Shown: positions 1 to 11,293, counted from the first letter of the stretch. The stretch is DNA of 34,357 nt from Candidatus Indicimonas acetifermentans (GCA_947581815.1 CANPVX010000008.1:1-34357); one strand, 5' to 3'. Numbers and translations are program-made. Notes: generated by a model not told the origin, from the letters alone.

Positions 1-59
1 GAAGGTGACGAGAAGTGGTGTAGGGCTGCGCTGTAAGACGCGAATGAGTAATTTTCGAC

Positions 60-200
60 ATGAGCGAGATACAGCAGCTGGCGTTGCTCGCCGTGTCCAT
101 CGTAGGGCTCGGGGGAGTCGGTATGCTCATCACTCGCTGGCTGGTCAATAGAGCCCCTGCAGTACCGCCCGATCTGCCTACCGACCCCGACGATCAGTAG
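60..200 (+). CDS. putative small single-pass membrane protein, 46 aa (MSEIQQLALLAVSIVGLGGVGMLITRWLVNRAPAVPPDLPTDPDDQ)
   Basis: Read directly: ATG at 60 to TAG at 198-200. One hydrophobic stretch (LALLAVSIVGLGGVGMLI) followed by a basic flank and an acidic Pro/Asp tail. Below the ORF-track length cutoff. No obvious Shine-Dalgarno seen. Confidence 0.5.
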   Translation: MSEIQQLALLAVSIVGLGGVGMLITRWLVNRAPAVPPDLPTDPDDQ

Positions 201-255
201 CTTCCGGTTATGGCCCTGGCGCAAGGCAACGGCGTAGCGTCGGGCCAGCACGGTC

Positions 256-2444
<2,189 letters not shown>

Positions 2445-2502
2445 TCAGGTGGTGGCGTTTTGAGCGCGCAGCCGACAGCGTGCAGCAAGGGACGCTATCC
2501 GG

Positions 2503-3102
2503 CTAGGCCTTGGCAAGAACCACAGACCACAGCTTCTCGGCGAGCGCTACGTTCGCGGCGGGAGCGAAGGCGGCGGCGCGGTCGATGACCGTCTCCACGT
2601 CGCTCGGCTCGACGCCAACGTTGATAGCGCCGCGCAAGTGAGAGCGCAGCTGGCGCCGGGCACCCTGCACGACCAGCATCGCTACGATCAGCATCTCGCG
2701 GATGTCGAGGCTGAGAGCCGGCCGGCCGAGCACCTTACCGTAACCCTCCTCGACCATGCAGCGGTCTAGATCGGGGTGCAGGCGGGCCATGTTGTGGCGC
2801 AGGTTCTCGTAGCTTCGGTCATATACGGCGGCACACACGTCCTCGCCGCGCTGCCTCCAAAGCTCCGGACCCTCGGCCGCCGCCTCGGGGGTTTGGACCC
2901 CGTGGCGGCGCCAGCGGCGAAAGGTCTCGATCGCGGCCGGGAAGCCGAGAAACAGATAGGACTGAAGGACTGCCTCTTCCGTTTCCGACTGACGTCCTGC
3001 CGCCTGCAAGCGTTCGAACGCAGCGTCCATCCCGTCGGCGTCCCCCGCGGCCTGAGCCGCGGCTAGATCAACCAGGAGCCAGGCCCACTCGGGGACCGAC
3101 AC
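2503..3102 (-). CDS. carboxymuconolactone decarboxylase (CMD)-family protein
   Basis: C-terminal CMD-like segment LSLDIREMLIVAMLVVQGARRQLRSHLRGAINVGVEPSDVETVI. No AhpD-type CxxC seen. Confidence 0.7.
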   Translation of the reverse strand: MSVPEWAWLLVDLAAAQAAGDADGMDAAFERLQAAGRQSETEEAVLQSYLFLGFPAAIETFRRWRRHGVQTPEAAAEGPELWRQRGEDVCAAVYDRSYENLRHNMARLHPDLDRCMVEEGYGKVLGRPALSLDIREMLIVAMLVVQGARRQLRSHLRGAINVGVEPSDVETVIDRAAAFAPAANVALAEKLWSVVLAKA

Positions 3103-3104
3103 TG

Positions 3105-4115
3105 CTATTCGCTCCGCTTTATCTTGAACGCCGGGCGGATCTCGCCCACCATCTCTCCGACCGAGTTCTCCACAACGCCGACGCGATGGCGATCCAGCGC
3201 TTTCAGCTCCCCATCGCTCAGCATGCCTGCCTGAGCTAGGAACTCGATGACGGCCGGTCCAACGGCTCGCGTCTGGCCGTCTTCGATCTTGACGGCGAGC
3301 CCCAAGCGCCGCTCGCGATCGCCGAGGCAGAAGACACCCTCAGCGCCGTCTTTCGCGAGGACACGACCCGCCGTCACTTCGATGAGATCGGTCGCGAGGC
3401 GCTCGCTCCCGCCCACATAGAAGGGCTCGTTGGTCATCGCCCTTACGACCTGCCCGGCCGGGCTGTCGGAGTCACGATCAGCGGCCGCCACTAGCCTGGC
3501 GTACGCGCCCGCCAAGCCGGAAATCGACACGGTGTAAGTCATCACACCGCAGCCATCGATCGAGGCCTTCATCGTCTCGGGCCGCTGCTCCGTCCAGAAA
3601 GCGATCTCGCGACGGATGCGGATCTGCACGGGATGATCGGCGCGGCGATAGCCGCGGGTGTCGGCGTTGAGGGCCTGGGCCAGCGCAAGCATCCCGGCGT
3701 GCTTGCCCGAGCAGTTGTTGTGAACGCGGGAGGGCTCACGACCGCCGTTCCGGAGCGCGACCGCCGAGGGCTTGTGGAACGGCGCGTGGGGCCCGCAAGC
3801 CAGATCTTCTTCGCTGCAACCGATGCGGGCGAGTAGGCCCTCAACGATCTCGACGTGAGCGGGCTCGCCCGAGTGGGAAGCGCTGCAGACCGCCAGCTCC
3901 GCATCGCTCAGCTTCAGCGCGGCGGCCGCTCCCTCCGCCACGAGCGGGAGAGCCTGGAACGGCTTCGCTACCGACCGCATATACGTCACGAGCTCGGGGT
4001 CACCCACGTGGGCCAGGAGCTGCCCCTGCTCGTCGAGGAGCGCCGCCGAAACCCGGTGCCGCGACTCTACGACTTCCCCGCGGCGAACCTCTACGAACGC
4101 CTCGCGACCACTCAC
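3105..4115 (-). CDS. type II-like asparaginase (PF06089 family)
   Basis: Family motifs MRSVAKPFQALPLV, CSASHSGEPAHV, HNNCSGKHAGML, SIDGCGVMTYTVSI. GTG start at 4115 preferred because AGGAG lies 8 nt upstream; the ORF track begins at a TTG at 4133. Confidence 0.88.
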   Translation of the reverse strand: MSGREAFVEVRRGEVVESRHRVSAALLDEQGQLLAHVGDPELVTYMRSVAKPFQALPLVAEGAAAALKLSDAELAVCSASHSGEPAHVEIVEGLLARIGCSEEDLACGPHAPFHKPSAVALRNGGREPSRVHNNCSGKHAGMLALAQALNADTRGYRRADHPVQIRIRREIAFWTEQRPETMKASIDGCGVMTYTVSISGLAGAYARLVAAADRDSDSPAGQVVRAMTNEPFYVGGSERLATDLIEVTAGRVLAKDGAEGVFCLGDRERRLGLAVKIEDGQTRAVGPAVIEFLAQAGMLSDGELKALDRHRVGVVENSVGEMVGEIRPAFKIKRSE

Positions 4116-4288
4116 GCTTGTTGCTCCTGCCAATCGAGAAAACGAGGTTGCGGGCCCGGCGAAGACCTACACACCACCCACGAGCTGCGCCGAATCCGGG
4201 CTTCCCCACGTTTGAGGAGGCCAGTCTTCAGCAGCATCGCCCCGATGGACCCGCTCTAATTACGGCCAGGCTTACAATATAGGCCCGC

Positions 4289-4305
4289 GGGGCGCATCGC
4301 GCCCG
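4289..4305 (-). terminator. possible weak hairpin terminator downstream of the DUF2064 gene
   Basis: Perfect GGGCGC-(3 nt)-GCGCCC hairpin just after the stop, but only a weak U-containing tail (TATATTGT). Confidence 0.3.
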
Positions 4306-4314
4306 GCCCCGAGC

Positions 4315-4983
4315 TCAGGGGGGGGGGCTCAGGATCCCCCAATCGATGATGAGGCGCGCCGCCGCGGAGTCATCTGAAGCATCGGCGCGAAGCCGCTCTA
4401 AATCCTCGGCCCGATCGACATCGTACCACTCGGGGAGAAGCGTCACGCTGAGGCCGAGGGCGAGGGCCTGTTCGAGGCTGGCCTCCAGCACCTGGGGAGT
4501 GGACCAGGGGATCTCTTGGAAAACGGCTCTGGCCTCTGGCCAGGCCGCGTGCCGGATCCCCACGAGGTAGTATCCACCATCGCTGCTGGGGCCAAGCACG
4601 ATATCGCTCGAGCCCAAGTGGTCGAGGCCACGAGCTATGTGCTCGGGCGGCAGCGTCGGGTGATCGCTTCCGATGATGACGACGCACTGGCCGCCGCCAG
4701 CGAACTCCTCCTCGAACGCTGCGGCAAGCCGGTCGCCCAAGTTCCCGTAGGACTGAGCCTCGATTCGAACCCCGGGATAGCGCTGGCGGAATTCGTCCAG
4801 CTCGGAATCCTGGCCGGCGACCCTGAGCCTCAACTCGCCGGCCGCGGCGGATGCCACCGCCGCGATGACGTCGTCGAGCGAAGCCAGGTGAAACTCGGCA
4901 GCTTGCACTTCGGTGAGCGGCGGCACGAGGCGCGTCTTCACGTGCCCCGGCAGGGCAGGTTTCGTGAAAACGAGGATCCTCAT
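4315..4983 (-). CDS. TIGR04282/DUF2064 family glycosyltransferase-like protein
   Basis: MRILVFTKPALPGHVKTRLVPPLT, GSDHPTLPPEHI, LGPSSDGGYYLVGIR, WSTPQVLE. Start set at the MRILVF methionine. Confidence 0.85.
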   Translation of the reverse strand: MRILVFTKPALPGHVKTRLVPPLTEVQAAEFHLASLDDVIAAVASAAAGELRLRVAGQDSELDEFRQRYPGVRIEAQSYGNLGDRLAAAFEEEFAGGGQCVVIIGSDHPTLPPEHIARGLDHLGSSDIVLGPSSDGGYYLVGIRHAAWPEARAVFQEIPWSTPQVLEASLEQALALGLSVTLLPEWYDVDRAEDLERLRADASDDSAAARLIIDWGILSPPP

Positions 4984-4994
4984 CCCCGGATCTT

Positions 4995-5843
4995 TCACGA
5001 GTCGAGTAGTCGGAGCAGGTTGCCTGCGACGAGGCGCAGCCCGAGGAGGCCGAACATGATCGCGAAGAGCCAACGGAGACCGCCCGGCGACAGTCTCTGT
5101 TGGATGCGCGGGCCCCAGTTAATCGCGACCAGCGCCCCGGTCGCCATGGCGGTCGCCGCCGGAAAATGGATGTACGGAAGCAAGCCCCGCCCACTGGTCG
5201 GGCTCAGGATCCCGTACGCTGTATAGCTGAGCACGCCGGCGATCGCAGTGAACATGATGATGGCCAGAGACGTTCCGGACACTTTCCTGATCGGGGTGTT
5301 CAGCCAATAGATCAGCACGGGAATCGCCATCAGACCACCGCCGACGCCCAACAAGGCGGAAAAGAATCCTACACTGGCGCCGCCTACGACAGCTCGGAGA
5401 GAGTGAGTCTTGCCGCTAAGCGGTTCGTCATCCGCAGAGCGGCGCCGACCGAACAGGAGGCGCGCCGCCGCCACTAGCAGAAAAATCCCGAACGCGAACT
5501 TGAGGGTATCGGCGGGTAGATCGACCGCCAGGCGTGCACCCATCACCGCCAGCACGACACTGGCCGCAGCCAGGATCCAAACGCTACGCCAGTCTACGAG
5601 CCGGGAGCGGCTGTAGAGCCAGGCCCCGCGCATGCTGACGGGCACGATCGCCAGGAGGCTCGTTGCGTGCGCGACCACCGCTTGCTCGCCGGCTGGCAAC
5701 AGAGTGCCGCTGAGTCCCGGACGGGCTAGAAAAAAATAGAGGAAGGGCACCATCACGGCGCCTCCCCCTATTCCAACGAGTCCGGCAACCCCTCCTACCA
5801 GCAGCCCGACCGCGACGGTGGTCAGCCAGCCGGCGAGGGGCAT
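4995..5843 (-). CDS. sulfite exporter TauE/SafE family (TSUP) membrane protein
   Basis: Multi-TM protein with glycine-rich repeats LVGGVAGLVGIGGGAVMVPFL and VGFFSALLGVGGGLMAIPVLI. Confidence 0.88.
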   Translation of the reverse strand: MPLAGWLTTVAVGLLVGGVAGLVGIGGGAVMVPFLYFFLARPGLSGTLLPAGEQAVVAHATSLLAIVPVSMRGAWLYSRSRLVDWRSVWILAAASVVLAVMGARLAVDLPADTLKFAFGIFLLVAAARLLFGRRRSADDEPLSGKTHSLRAVVGGASVGFFSALLGVGGGLMAIPVLIYWLNTPIRKVSGTSLAIIMFTAIAGVLSYTAYGILSPTSGRGLLPYIHFPAATAMATGALVAINWGPRIQQRLSPGGLRWLFAIMFGLLGLRLVAGNLLRLLDS

Positions 5844-5849
5844 AGTCTG

Positions 5850-7481
5850 TTAGTTCTGGTGAACCGCCTGCTCCTCATCTTGGCGCTCTTCAGCGAGCGC
5901 GAACAGCCGGTTTTGCGTCTGACTCTCCCGGAGCAGCTGGGCGGCCGTCGCGACCTGGCGATCCAGAACGAGCCGCCGTCGGGTCGAGTCCTCTGCGTCG
6001 AAGGCCACCGTCGCCAGCTGGATGCCCAGCTCGCGATGTATGAGCCGCTCGGACCCCTCGTACAAATCGATGCGCACCTCGATCCCCGAATCCGTGATCC
6101 AGGCATAGAGCTCGTCGAACATCGCGTGGGTGACCTCGAAGTCCGGGCGCAGGCTCGGGTGCTCGTTCGTGTAAGCTACTGAGAACCGGAACACAGCGTC
6201 GCTGTAGGCCGGGATGTCCTGGCCCAGCTCGCTACGGAACTGCCGCTCGACGCTGAGAAGCGTATCACCGTGCACGACCAGGTCCGGATTGATTCCACCC
6301 CCACCAAAGACCTCGCGTCCCGCATCGGTGTAGTAGACCTCTCGAACCGCGTCTCCGAGAGCATTGCGATCCGGGCCATCCTCCAACTGCTCCTCCGGCA
6401 CTGCGAGGGCAACCATATCCGGGTCCCGGTCGCGGTGGATGGATCGGCCGCTCGGGGTGTACCACTTCGCAGTCGTCAGCTTGAGGTAGTTGCCGCCTGA
6501 GAGCGGGAACAGAGTCTGCACGGAACCCTTGCCGAAAGTCCGGGTTCCGAGGACCAAGGCCCTATCGTGGTCCTGTAGCGCGCCCGCGACGATCTCCGAA
6601 GCGCTGGCGCTGAAGCCGTCGACCAGCACGATGACGGGCAGATCCGGGTCGATAGGCTTGCGGGTAGCGCGATAGGTGTCGTTCTGGTCAGCGATTCGAG
6701 AGCGCGTCTCGACGACCTCGTTTCCGCGGTTCAGGAACAGATCAGAAACCGCAACACCCTCATCGAGCAAGCCGCCCGGATTACCCCGCAGATCGAAGAT
6801 CAGCCCTTTCATCCCCTCGGCAGTCAATTCATCCACAAGAAGGCGAATGTCGTCGGCGGAGCGCTCGCTGAACTGCTGATGCAGGATATATCCGATCCCA
6901 TCCTCGTACATGAAGCCGGTGACGTACTCGACATGGATCTCGTCCCTGACGATCTCGACCGGGATCAGGTCAGGAACTCCGATTCGTGAGATCTTGATGT
7001 TGACCGGCGATCCTTTAGGCCCTCGCAGCACCTGCACTGCATCGTCCGGCGTCCAACTTCGGCTGGAAACTCCATCGACCTCGACGATGCGGTCACCGGG
7101 TCTCAATCCGGCGCGCTCCGCAGGTGTCTTTGGCAGCGTCTGGACCACCGTGATCCAGCCATCCTTCTCGTCTATGCGGATCCCAAGACCGCCGTAATTG
7201 CCGGTCGTTTGCAAGCGCAGGTCGGAGTAGTCCTCAGGCCTGAGCAGGTTGGAGTGCGGGTCACCCAGCCTTTCGAGCAGCCCGTCGATGGCAAGATCGT
7301 AGAGTTCGGTCGGATCGACTTCGTCCACGTAACGATCGGACACCGTTCGGACGACGTCCTGCAGCATCCGCATCTTGACGTAGACGTTTCCGTCCGAGCC
7401 TTGTTGGAGCAGCCAACCGCCGCTCGCCACGGCGACGATTCCGATGACTGCCGGTTTCCAATACGATCGCTTCAACGGCAT
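5850..7481 (-). CDS. ctpA: S41 family C-terminal processing peptidase
   Basis: Signal anchor, PDZ (GLGIRIDEKDGWITVVQTLPKTPAERAGLRPGDRIVEVDG), catalytic GFSASASEIVAGALQDHDRALVLGTRTFGKGSVQ. GGAGG Shine-Dalgarno precedes the ATG. Confidence 0.93.
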   Translation of the reverse strand: MPLKRSYWKPAVIGIVAVASGGWLLQQGSDGNVYVKMRMLQDVVRTVSDRYVDEVDPTELYDLAIDGLLERLGDPHSNLLRPEDYSDLRLQTTGNYGGLGIRIDEKDGWITVVQTLPKTPAERAGLRPGDRIVEVDGVSSRSWTPDDAVQVLRGPKGSPVNIKISRIGVPDLIPVEIVRDEIHVEYVTGFMYEDGIGYILHQQFSERSADDIRLLVDELTAEGMKGLIFDLRGNPGGLLDEGVAVSDLFLNRGNEVVETRSRIADQNDTYRATRKPIDPDLPVIVLVDGFSASASEIVAGALQDHDRALVLGTRTFGKGSVQTLFPLSGGNYLKLTTAKWYTPSGRSIHRDRDPDMVALAVPEEQLEDGPDRNALGDAVREVYYTDAGREVFGGGGINPDLVVHGDTLLSVERQFRSELGQDIPAYSDAVFRFSVAYTNEHPSLRPDFEVTHAMFDELYAWITDSGIEVRIDLYEGSERLIHRELGIQLATVAFDAEDSTRRRLVLDRQVATAAQLLRESQTQNRLFALAEERQDEEQAVHQN

Positions 7482-7568
7482 ATGTTTCCTCCGACGCTAA
7501 TAATTGCCCCACCCTGAGAAATGCGGCGGCGTAGATTACCCCTTGGGCCTCGCAGCCGCCCTCTAGTC

Positions 7569-8285
7569 TTAACCCATTCGCGGCTCGAAAGTTTCGGGGA
7601 AGCGCCCCAACAGCAGCCCCCAAATGGCCCCGAATACTGCCTCAATCTCACCTCTGGCGTCGACCAACGCAACATCACGGTCGTCAGCGGCCAGCTGCCG
7701 GTATGCCTCGCCGACCCGGCGGTGGAAAGCGAGATCCTCTCGTTCGATGCGATCGGCGGCTGCCTTCTCTCGCCTCCCCAGGCTGGTCTCGACGTCGCCG
7801 TCCAGCACGACGTACAGGTGGGGGCGCAGACCTCCAGTCGCCAACTCGTTCAGTAGTTGGATCTTCGATGATGGGATCCCCCGCCCGCCGCCCTGATAGG
7901 CGAAGCTCGACAGATCGTAGCGGTCGCTGAGGACGACTCGGCCAGCCTCCAGCGCGGGGCCCACGACCTCTCTGACGAAGACGGCGCGAGCGGCCAGCAT
8001 CAAGAGGAGCTCCGCGACCGGATCGAGGATCAGCGAGCGGTCCAGAGCCACCGCCCGGATCGCCTCGCCGGCCGCGGTGCCGCCGGGCTCGCGCGTGACG
8101 AGCGGGTCCATACCGCGCTCTCTGAGAGCGGCGGCGACCCGCTCGATCTGTGTGGTCTTCCCTACCCCCTCGACTCCCTCGAAGACGATGAACAGCCCGC
8201 CGGCGTTAGGGAGTTCGGGTGAACTAGGTGCCCCGGTAATAGTCGTCGTAATACTCCACTCCGAGATGAGTGAGCGGCGTTTCAC
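7569..8285 (-). CDS. tmk: thymidylate kinase
   Basis: P-loop FIVFEGVEGVGKTTQIERVA, TREPGGTAAGEAIR, LSDRYDLSSFAYQGGGRG. Start uncertain: the ORF start would overlap the upstream gene by about 60 nt. Confidence 0.92.
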   Translation of the reverse strand: MKRRSLISEWSITTTITGAPSSPELPNAGGLFIVFEGVEGVGKTTQIERVAAALRERGMDPLVTREPGGTAAGEAIRAVALDRSLILDPVAELLLMLAARAVFVREVVGPALEAGRVVLSDRYDLSSFAYQGGGRGIPSSKIQLLNELATGGLRPHLYVVLDGDVETSLGRREKAAADRIEREDLAFHRRVGEAYRQLAADDRDVALVDARGEIEAVFGAIWGLLLGRFPETFEPRMG

Positions 8286-9573
8286 CCATCAGCCACCTAA
8301 GCGTGTTCGTCAGCTTGGTCAGCTGGATGAAGAGGTCGTGCTCGGGATTGAGCTCGGGCGCCGTCTGCGGGCTCTTGAAATAGAAGGACAGCCACTCCTG
8401 TACTCCGCTCAAGCCGGCCCGCTGCGCCAAATCCATGAAGAGAGCGAGGTCGAGCACGATCGGGGCCGCGAGGATCGAGTCGCGGCACAGGAAGTCGATC
8501 TTGATCTGCATCGGGTAACCCAGCCACCCGAAGATGTCGATGTTGTCCCAGCCTTCTTTGTTGTCGCCGCGAGGCGGGTAGTAGTTGATGCGGACTTTGT
8601 GGTAGAGTCCTTCGTAGAGCTCCGGATACAGATCGGGTTGCAGGATACTCTGCAGAACGCCGAGCTTCGACTCTTCCTTCGTCTTGAAGCTCTCCGGGTC
8701 GTCCAGTACTTCACCGTCGCGGTTGCCGAGGATGTTGGTGGAGAACCATCCGCTCACCCCCAGCATTCTCGCTTTGAAGCCCGGGGCGAGGATGGTCTTC
8801 ATCAAGGTCTGGCCGGTCTTGAAGTCCTTGCCGCCGATGGGTACGCGCTTTTCTACGGCGAGCTCCGCCAGGGCGCGCGTGTCCACGCTAAGGTTCGGCG
8901 CGCCGTTCGCGAAGGGCACGCCCTCCATGATCGAGGCGTAGCCGTAGATCATCGACGGGCTGATGCCGGGGTCGTTCGCGTCGAGCCCTTTCTCGAACGC
9001 TCCGATCGATTCGTGAACAGGACCCGGCGCGATGAAGGTCTCGGTCGAGGCGCACCAGACCATGACGAGCCGGTCGCACTGCGACTTACTCTTGAACTCC
9101 CGGATGTCGGAACGCAGCGCTTCCGCTTGCTCTCTCTTCGACGTCTGCGGCTTGACGTTCGTTCCCTCCAGCTTCTTCACCCAATCCTGGGAGAACACAG
9201 CCGGCATCGGCTTGATGCCCGACAGAAAGTCACCGACTTCGCGCAGATCCGACTCCTTCAACACGCCCGACTTTTCGGCGGACTGGAGCGCATCGTCGGG
9301 GATTGGGTCCCAGGCGGCGAACTCGATGTCGCCCAGCTTCGCCAGGGGTGCGAACTCCTTGATCAGGGGCGTCCGCTCGTCGGTTCGCTTGCCCAAGCGG
9401 ATCGTACCCATCTGGGTTAGTGAACCGAACGGTTTGCCGACGCCGCGCCGTGATGCTTCGACGCCGGCTATGAAGGTGGTGGCCACAGCGCCCAGTCCGG
9501 GAAGCATCACGCCTAGCTTCCCCTCGACGGGGGCGATCTCTGGGGGCTTTTTGTTCATATCTTGAGGGCTCAC
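8224..9573 (-). CDS. ino1: inositol-3-phosphate synthase (MIPS, Ino1 family)
   Basis: NAD-binding GKLGVMLPGLGAVATTFIAGVEASRRG, IGGKDFKTGQTLMKTILAPG, GWFSTNILGNRDGEVLDDPESFKTKEESK. GTG start overlaps the upstream stop as GTGA. Confidence 0.92.
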   Translation of the reverse strand: MSPQDMNKKPPEIAPVEGKLGVMLPGLGAVATTFIAGVEASRRGVGKPFGSLTQMGTIRLGKRTDERTPLIKEFAPLAKLGDIEFAAWDPIPDDALQSAEKSGVLKESDLREVGDFLSGIKPMPAVFSQDWVKKLEGTNVKPQTSKREQAEALRSDIREFKSKSQCDRLVMVWCASTETFIAPGPVHESIGAFEKGLDANDPGISPSMIYGYASIMEGVPFANGAPNLSVDTRALAELAVEKRVPIGGKDFKTGQTLMKTILAPGFKARMLGVSGWFSTNILGNRDGEVLDDPESFKTKEESKLGVLQSILQPDLYPELYEGLYHKVRINYYPPRGDNKEGWDNIDIFGWLGYPMQIKIDFLCRDSILAAPIVLDLALFMDLAQRAGLSGVQEWLSFYFKSPQTAPELNPEHDLFIQLTKLTNTLRWLMGETPLTHLGVEYYDDYYRGT

Positions 9574-10277
9574 GTTATCTCCTCTTTGATTCCAACGGTC
9601 AGTTCAGCGGGGGGCGCCGGCTCGGCGGCGGCCGCGTCGCTCGCCACGCCTTCGATGTTGCCCGTGGGTCGGGAAGCTTTGTACACCCAGACGACCCTCT
9701 GCACGGCAGTGAAATTAGTCAGAGCCGCCAGCACTACGATCACAAAGCCGAGGACTAAGCCGCCGTTGGCTTCGCCGAACAAGACAGCGGCGAGGCCTAT
9801 GGCGATCACACGTTCGCCGCGCTGCATCAGGCCGACCTTGCAGTCGATCCCCAAGGCCTCCGCCCTGGCACGCGTGTAGCTGACCATCAGCGAGCCGGCC
9901 ATGGCCAACATGGTGGCGTAGATCATGAACACGTCACCGAGATCGGCCCGGTAGTCGTTGTAGAGTGAGAGGATCCCCGCGTAGACGGCGATCTCTGAGA
10001 ATCGATCCAGGGTAGAGTCGTAGAACGAGCCGAATTGCGAGTCGAGCCCGGTAGCGCGGGCCACGCGCCCGTCAAATATATCGAAGATCCCACCCACGAG
10101 GATCAGGACGCCCGCCGTTCGCACATGATGTGAATGAAACAGGAAAGCGGAGCTCACGGTGATCAAGAACCCCAGCGTGGTGAGGATGTTGGGGTGGATC
10201 CTCCCTCTCACCATCGCATCCGTGATCGGCTGCACCGAGCCGACTACGGCGCGTTCAATCGCTTTCCTAAGATTCAT
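9570..10277 (-). CDS. CDP-alcohol phosphatidyltransferase; by context a candidate phosphatidylinositol-phosphate synthase
   Basis: Complete family signature DG-x2-AR-x8-G-x3-D-x3-D (DGRVARATGLDSQFGSFYDSTLD), multiple TM segments. Confidence 0.9.
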   Translation of the reverse strand: MNLRKAIERAVVGSVQPITDAMVRGRIHPNILTTLGFLITVSSAFLFHSHHVRTAGVLILVGGIFDIFDGRVARATGLDSQFGSFYDSTLDRFSEIAVYAGILSLYNDYRADLGDVFMIYATMLAMAGSLMVSYTRARAEALGIDCKVGLMQRGERVIAIGLAAVLFGEANGGLVLGFVIVVLAALTNFTAVQRVVWVYKASRPTGNIEGVASDAAAAEPAPPAELTVGIKEEIT

Positions 10278-10302
10278 GTCGCATACAGGATTGGAGTGAG
10301 TG

Positions 10303-10330
10303 CCCGCCCCCGCCCCGTCCCGCCCGCCCC
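10303..10330 (-). other. G-quadruplex-forming motif on the coding strand, in the leader of the CDP-alcohol phosphatidyltransferase
   Basis: Minus strand reads GGGGCGGGCGGGACGGGGCGGGGGCGGG: six G-runs of at least 3 with 1-2 nt loops. Confidence 0.8.
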
Positions 10331-10381
10331 TTCGTTGTCCAGACTCGAGTTAGAGTCGCTGGGATTCCCGGAGCTTCAGAA

Positions 10382-11293
10382 TCAGACGCTTAGCTCGCTC
10401 AAGATGAAGCGAGCTCTCTCGGCCAGATCGCGAGCCACACGCGGCTCTCGGAACACGCCACTGGCACGAACGCCGCTAGCCGCCGCCTCGGCGATGGCCG
10501 GTGACACCTCCAGCGCTAATAGGCCTTCGGGCTCCAGGTGTGCCGCCGCTCCCTCGACGATGCGCTCGATCACTTCGAGTCCGGTGGGACCGGCAAAAAG
10601 CGCTTCCCGTGGCTCCCAGTCACGGACCTCGGCGGGCAGACCATCAGCCTCGCCGAGTGCTACATAGGGCGGATTAGACACGATCACGTGGAAGCGCTCG
10701 CCCCGCCTGACCGCATCCGGGAAGGCGCCCACGCGAAAATCGACACGTGACTCGACTCCGACCTCAACCGCGTTTTGTCCAGCAACTTTCAAGGCGTCCG
10801 CCGAGATGTCAACCGTCACGCCCCTCTCGAACGGACCCTCCGTGAGAAGGCTCAGTGCGATCGCCCCCGACCCCGTGCCGATATCCAGAAAGCTCAGATC
10901 CGCCCTTCCGGCGCTCCACTCCAGCACGCGATCCACCAGCTGCTCTGTCTCGGGGCGAGGAATCAGAACAGAGCGATTCACGCGGAGGTTCAGATTCCTG
11001 AACGCGGCGCGTCCCTCAACGTATTGGAGCGGCTCGCCGCCCGCCCTGCGTTCGAGTCGCCGCTCGTACTCCACGAGCTGCGGCGCGGAAAGCTGTCGCT
11101 GATCGTCCAACCAGAGCACGGCCGGGCTCACGCCCAGCACACCCGCGAGTAGGAAGCCGGACTCCCGCCGTGCGTCGGAGCCGGATCGAGCGGCGAGCGC
11201 CCGGCGCCCGCGCTCGAGCGCTCTCTCCACGTTCACGCGGGCCCCGCGGGCCCCGCGGGCCCCGGACACCCCAGTCGCTGGCGAGCGGCTCAT
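10382..11293 (-). CDS. prmC: peptide chain release factor N5-glutamine methyltransferase
   Basis: [44 protein letters not shown] overlap with prfA. Confidence 0.94.
   Translation of the reverse strand: MSRSPATGVSGARGARGARVNVERALERGRRALAARSGSDARRESGFLLAGVLGVSPAVLWLDDQRQLSAPQLVEYERRLERRAGGEPLQYVEGRAAFRNLNLRVNRSVLIPRPETEQLVDRVLEWSAGRADLSFLDIGTGSGAIALSLLTEGPFERGVTVDISADALKVAGQNAVEVGVESRVDFRVGAFPDAVRRGERFHVIVSNPPYVALGEADGLPAEVRDWEPREALFAGPTGLEVIERIVEGAAAHLEPEGLLALEVSPAIAEAAASGVRASGVFREPRVARDLAERARFILSELSV
11237..11263. repeat. 3 perfect tandem copies of a 9-bp unit GCGGGCCCC inside the prmC N-terminus
   Basis: gcgggcccc gcgggcccc gcgggcccc read directly; encodes GARGARGAR. Confidence 0.9.

Noticed and set aside
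4764-4780. TTCGAACCCCGGG resembling a tRNA T-loop
   Set aside because: Inside the DUF2064 coding sequence; no matching acceptor, D or anticodon arms found.
8077-9420. 447-aa plus-strand ORF antisense to the inositol-3-phosphate synthase gene
   Set aside because: Exactly antisense to a well-supported enzyme, Arg/Leu/Val/His-rich with no recognisable domain; typical high-GC shadow ORF.
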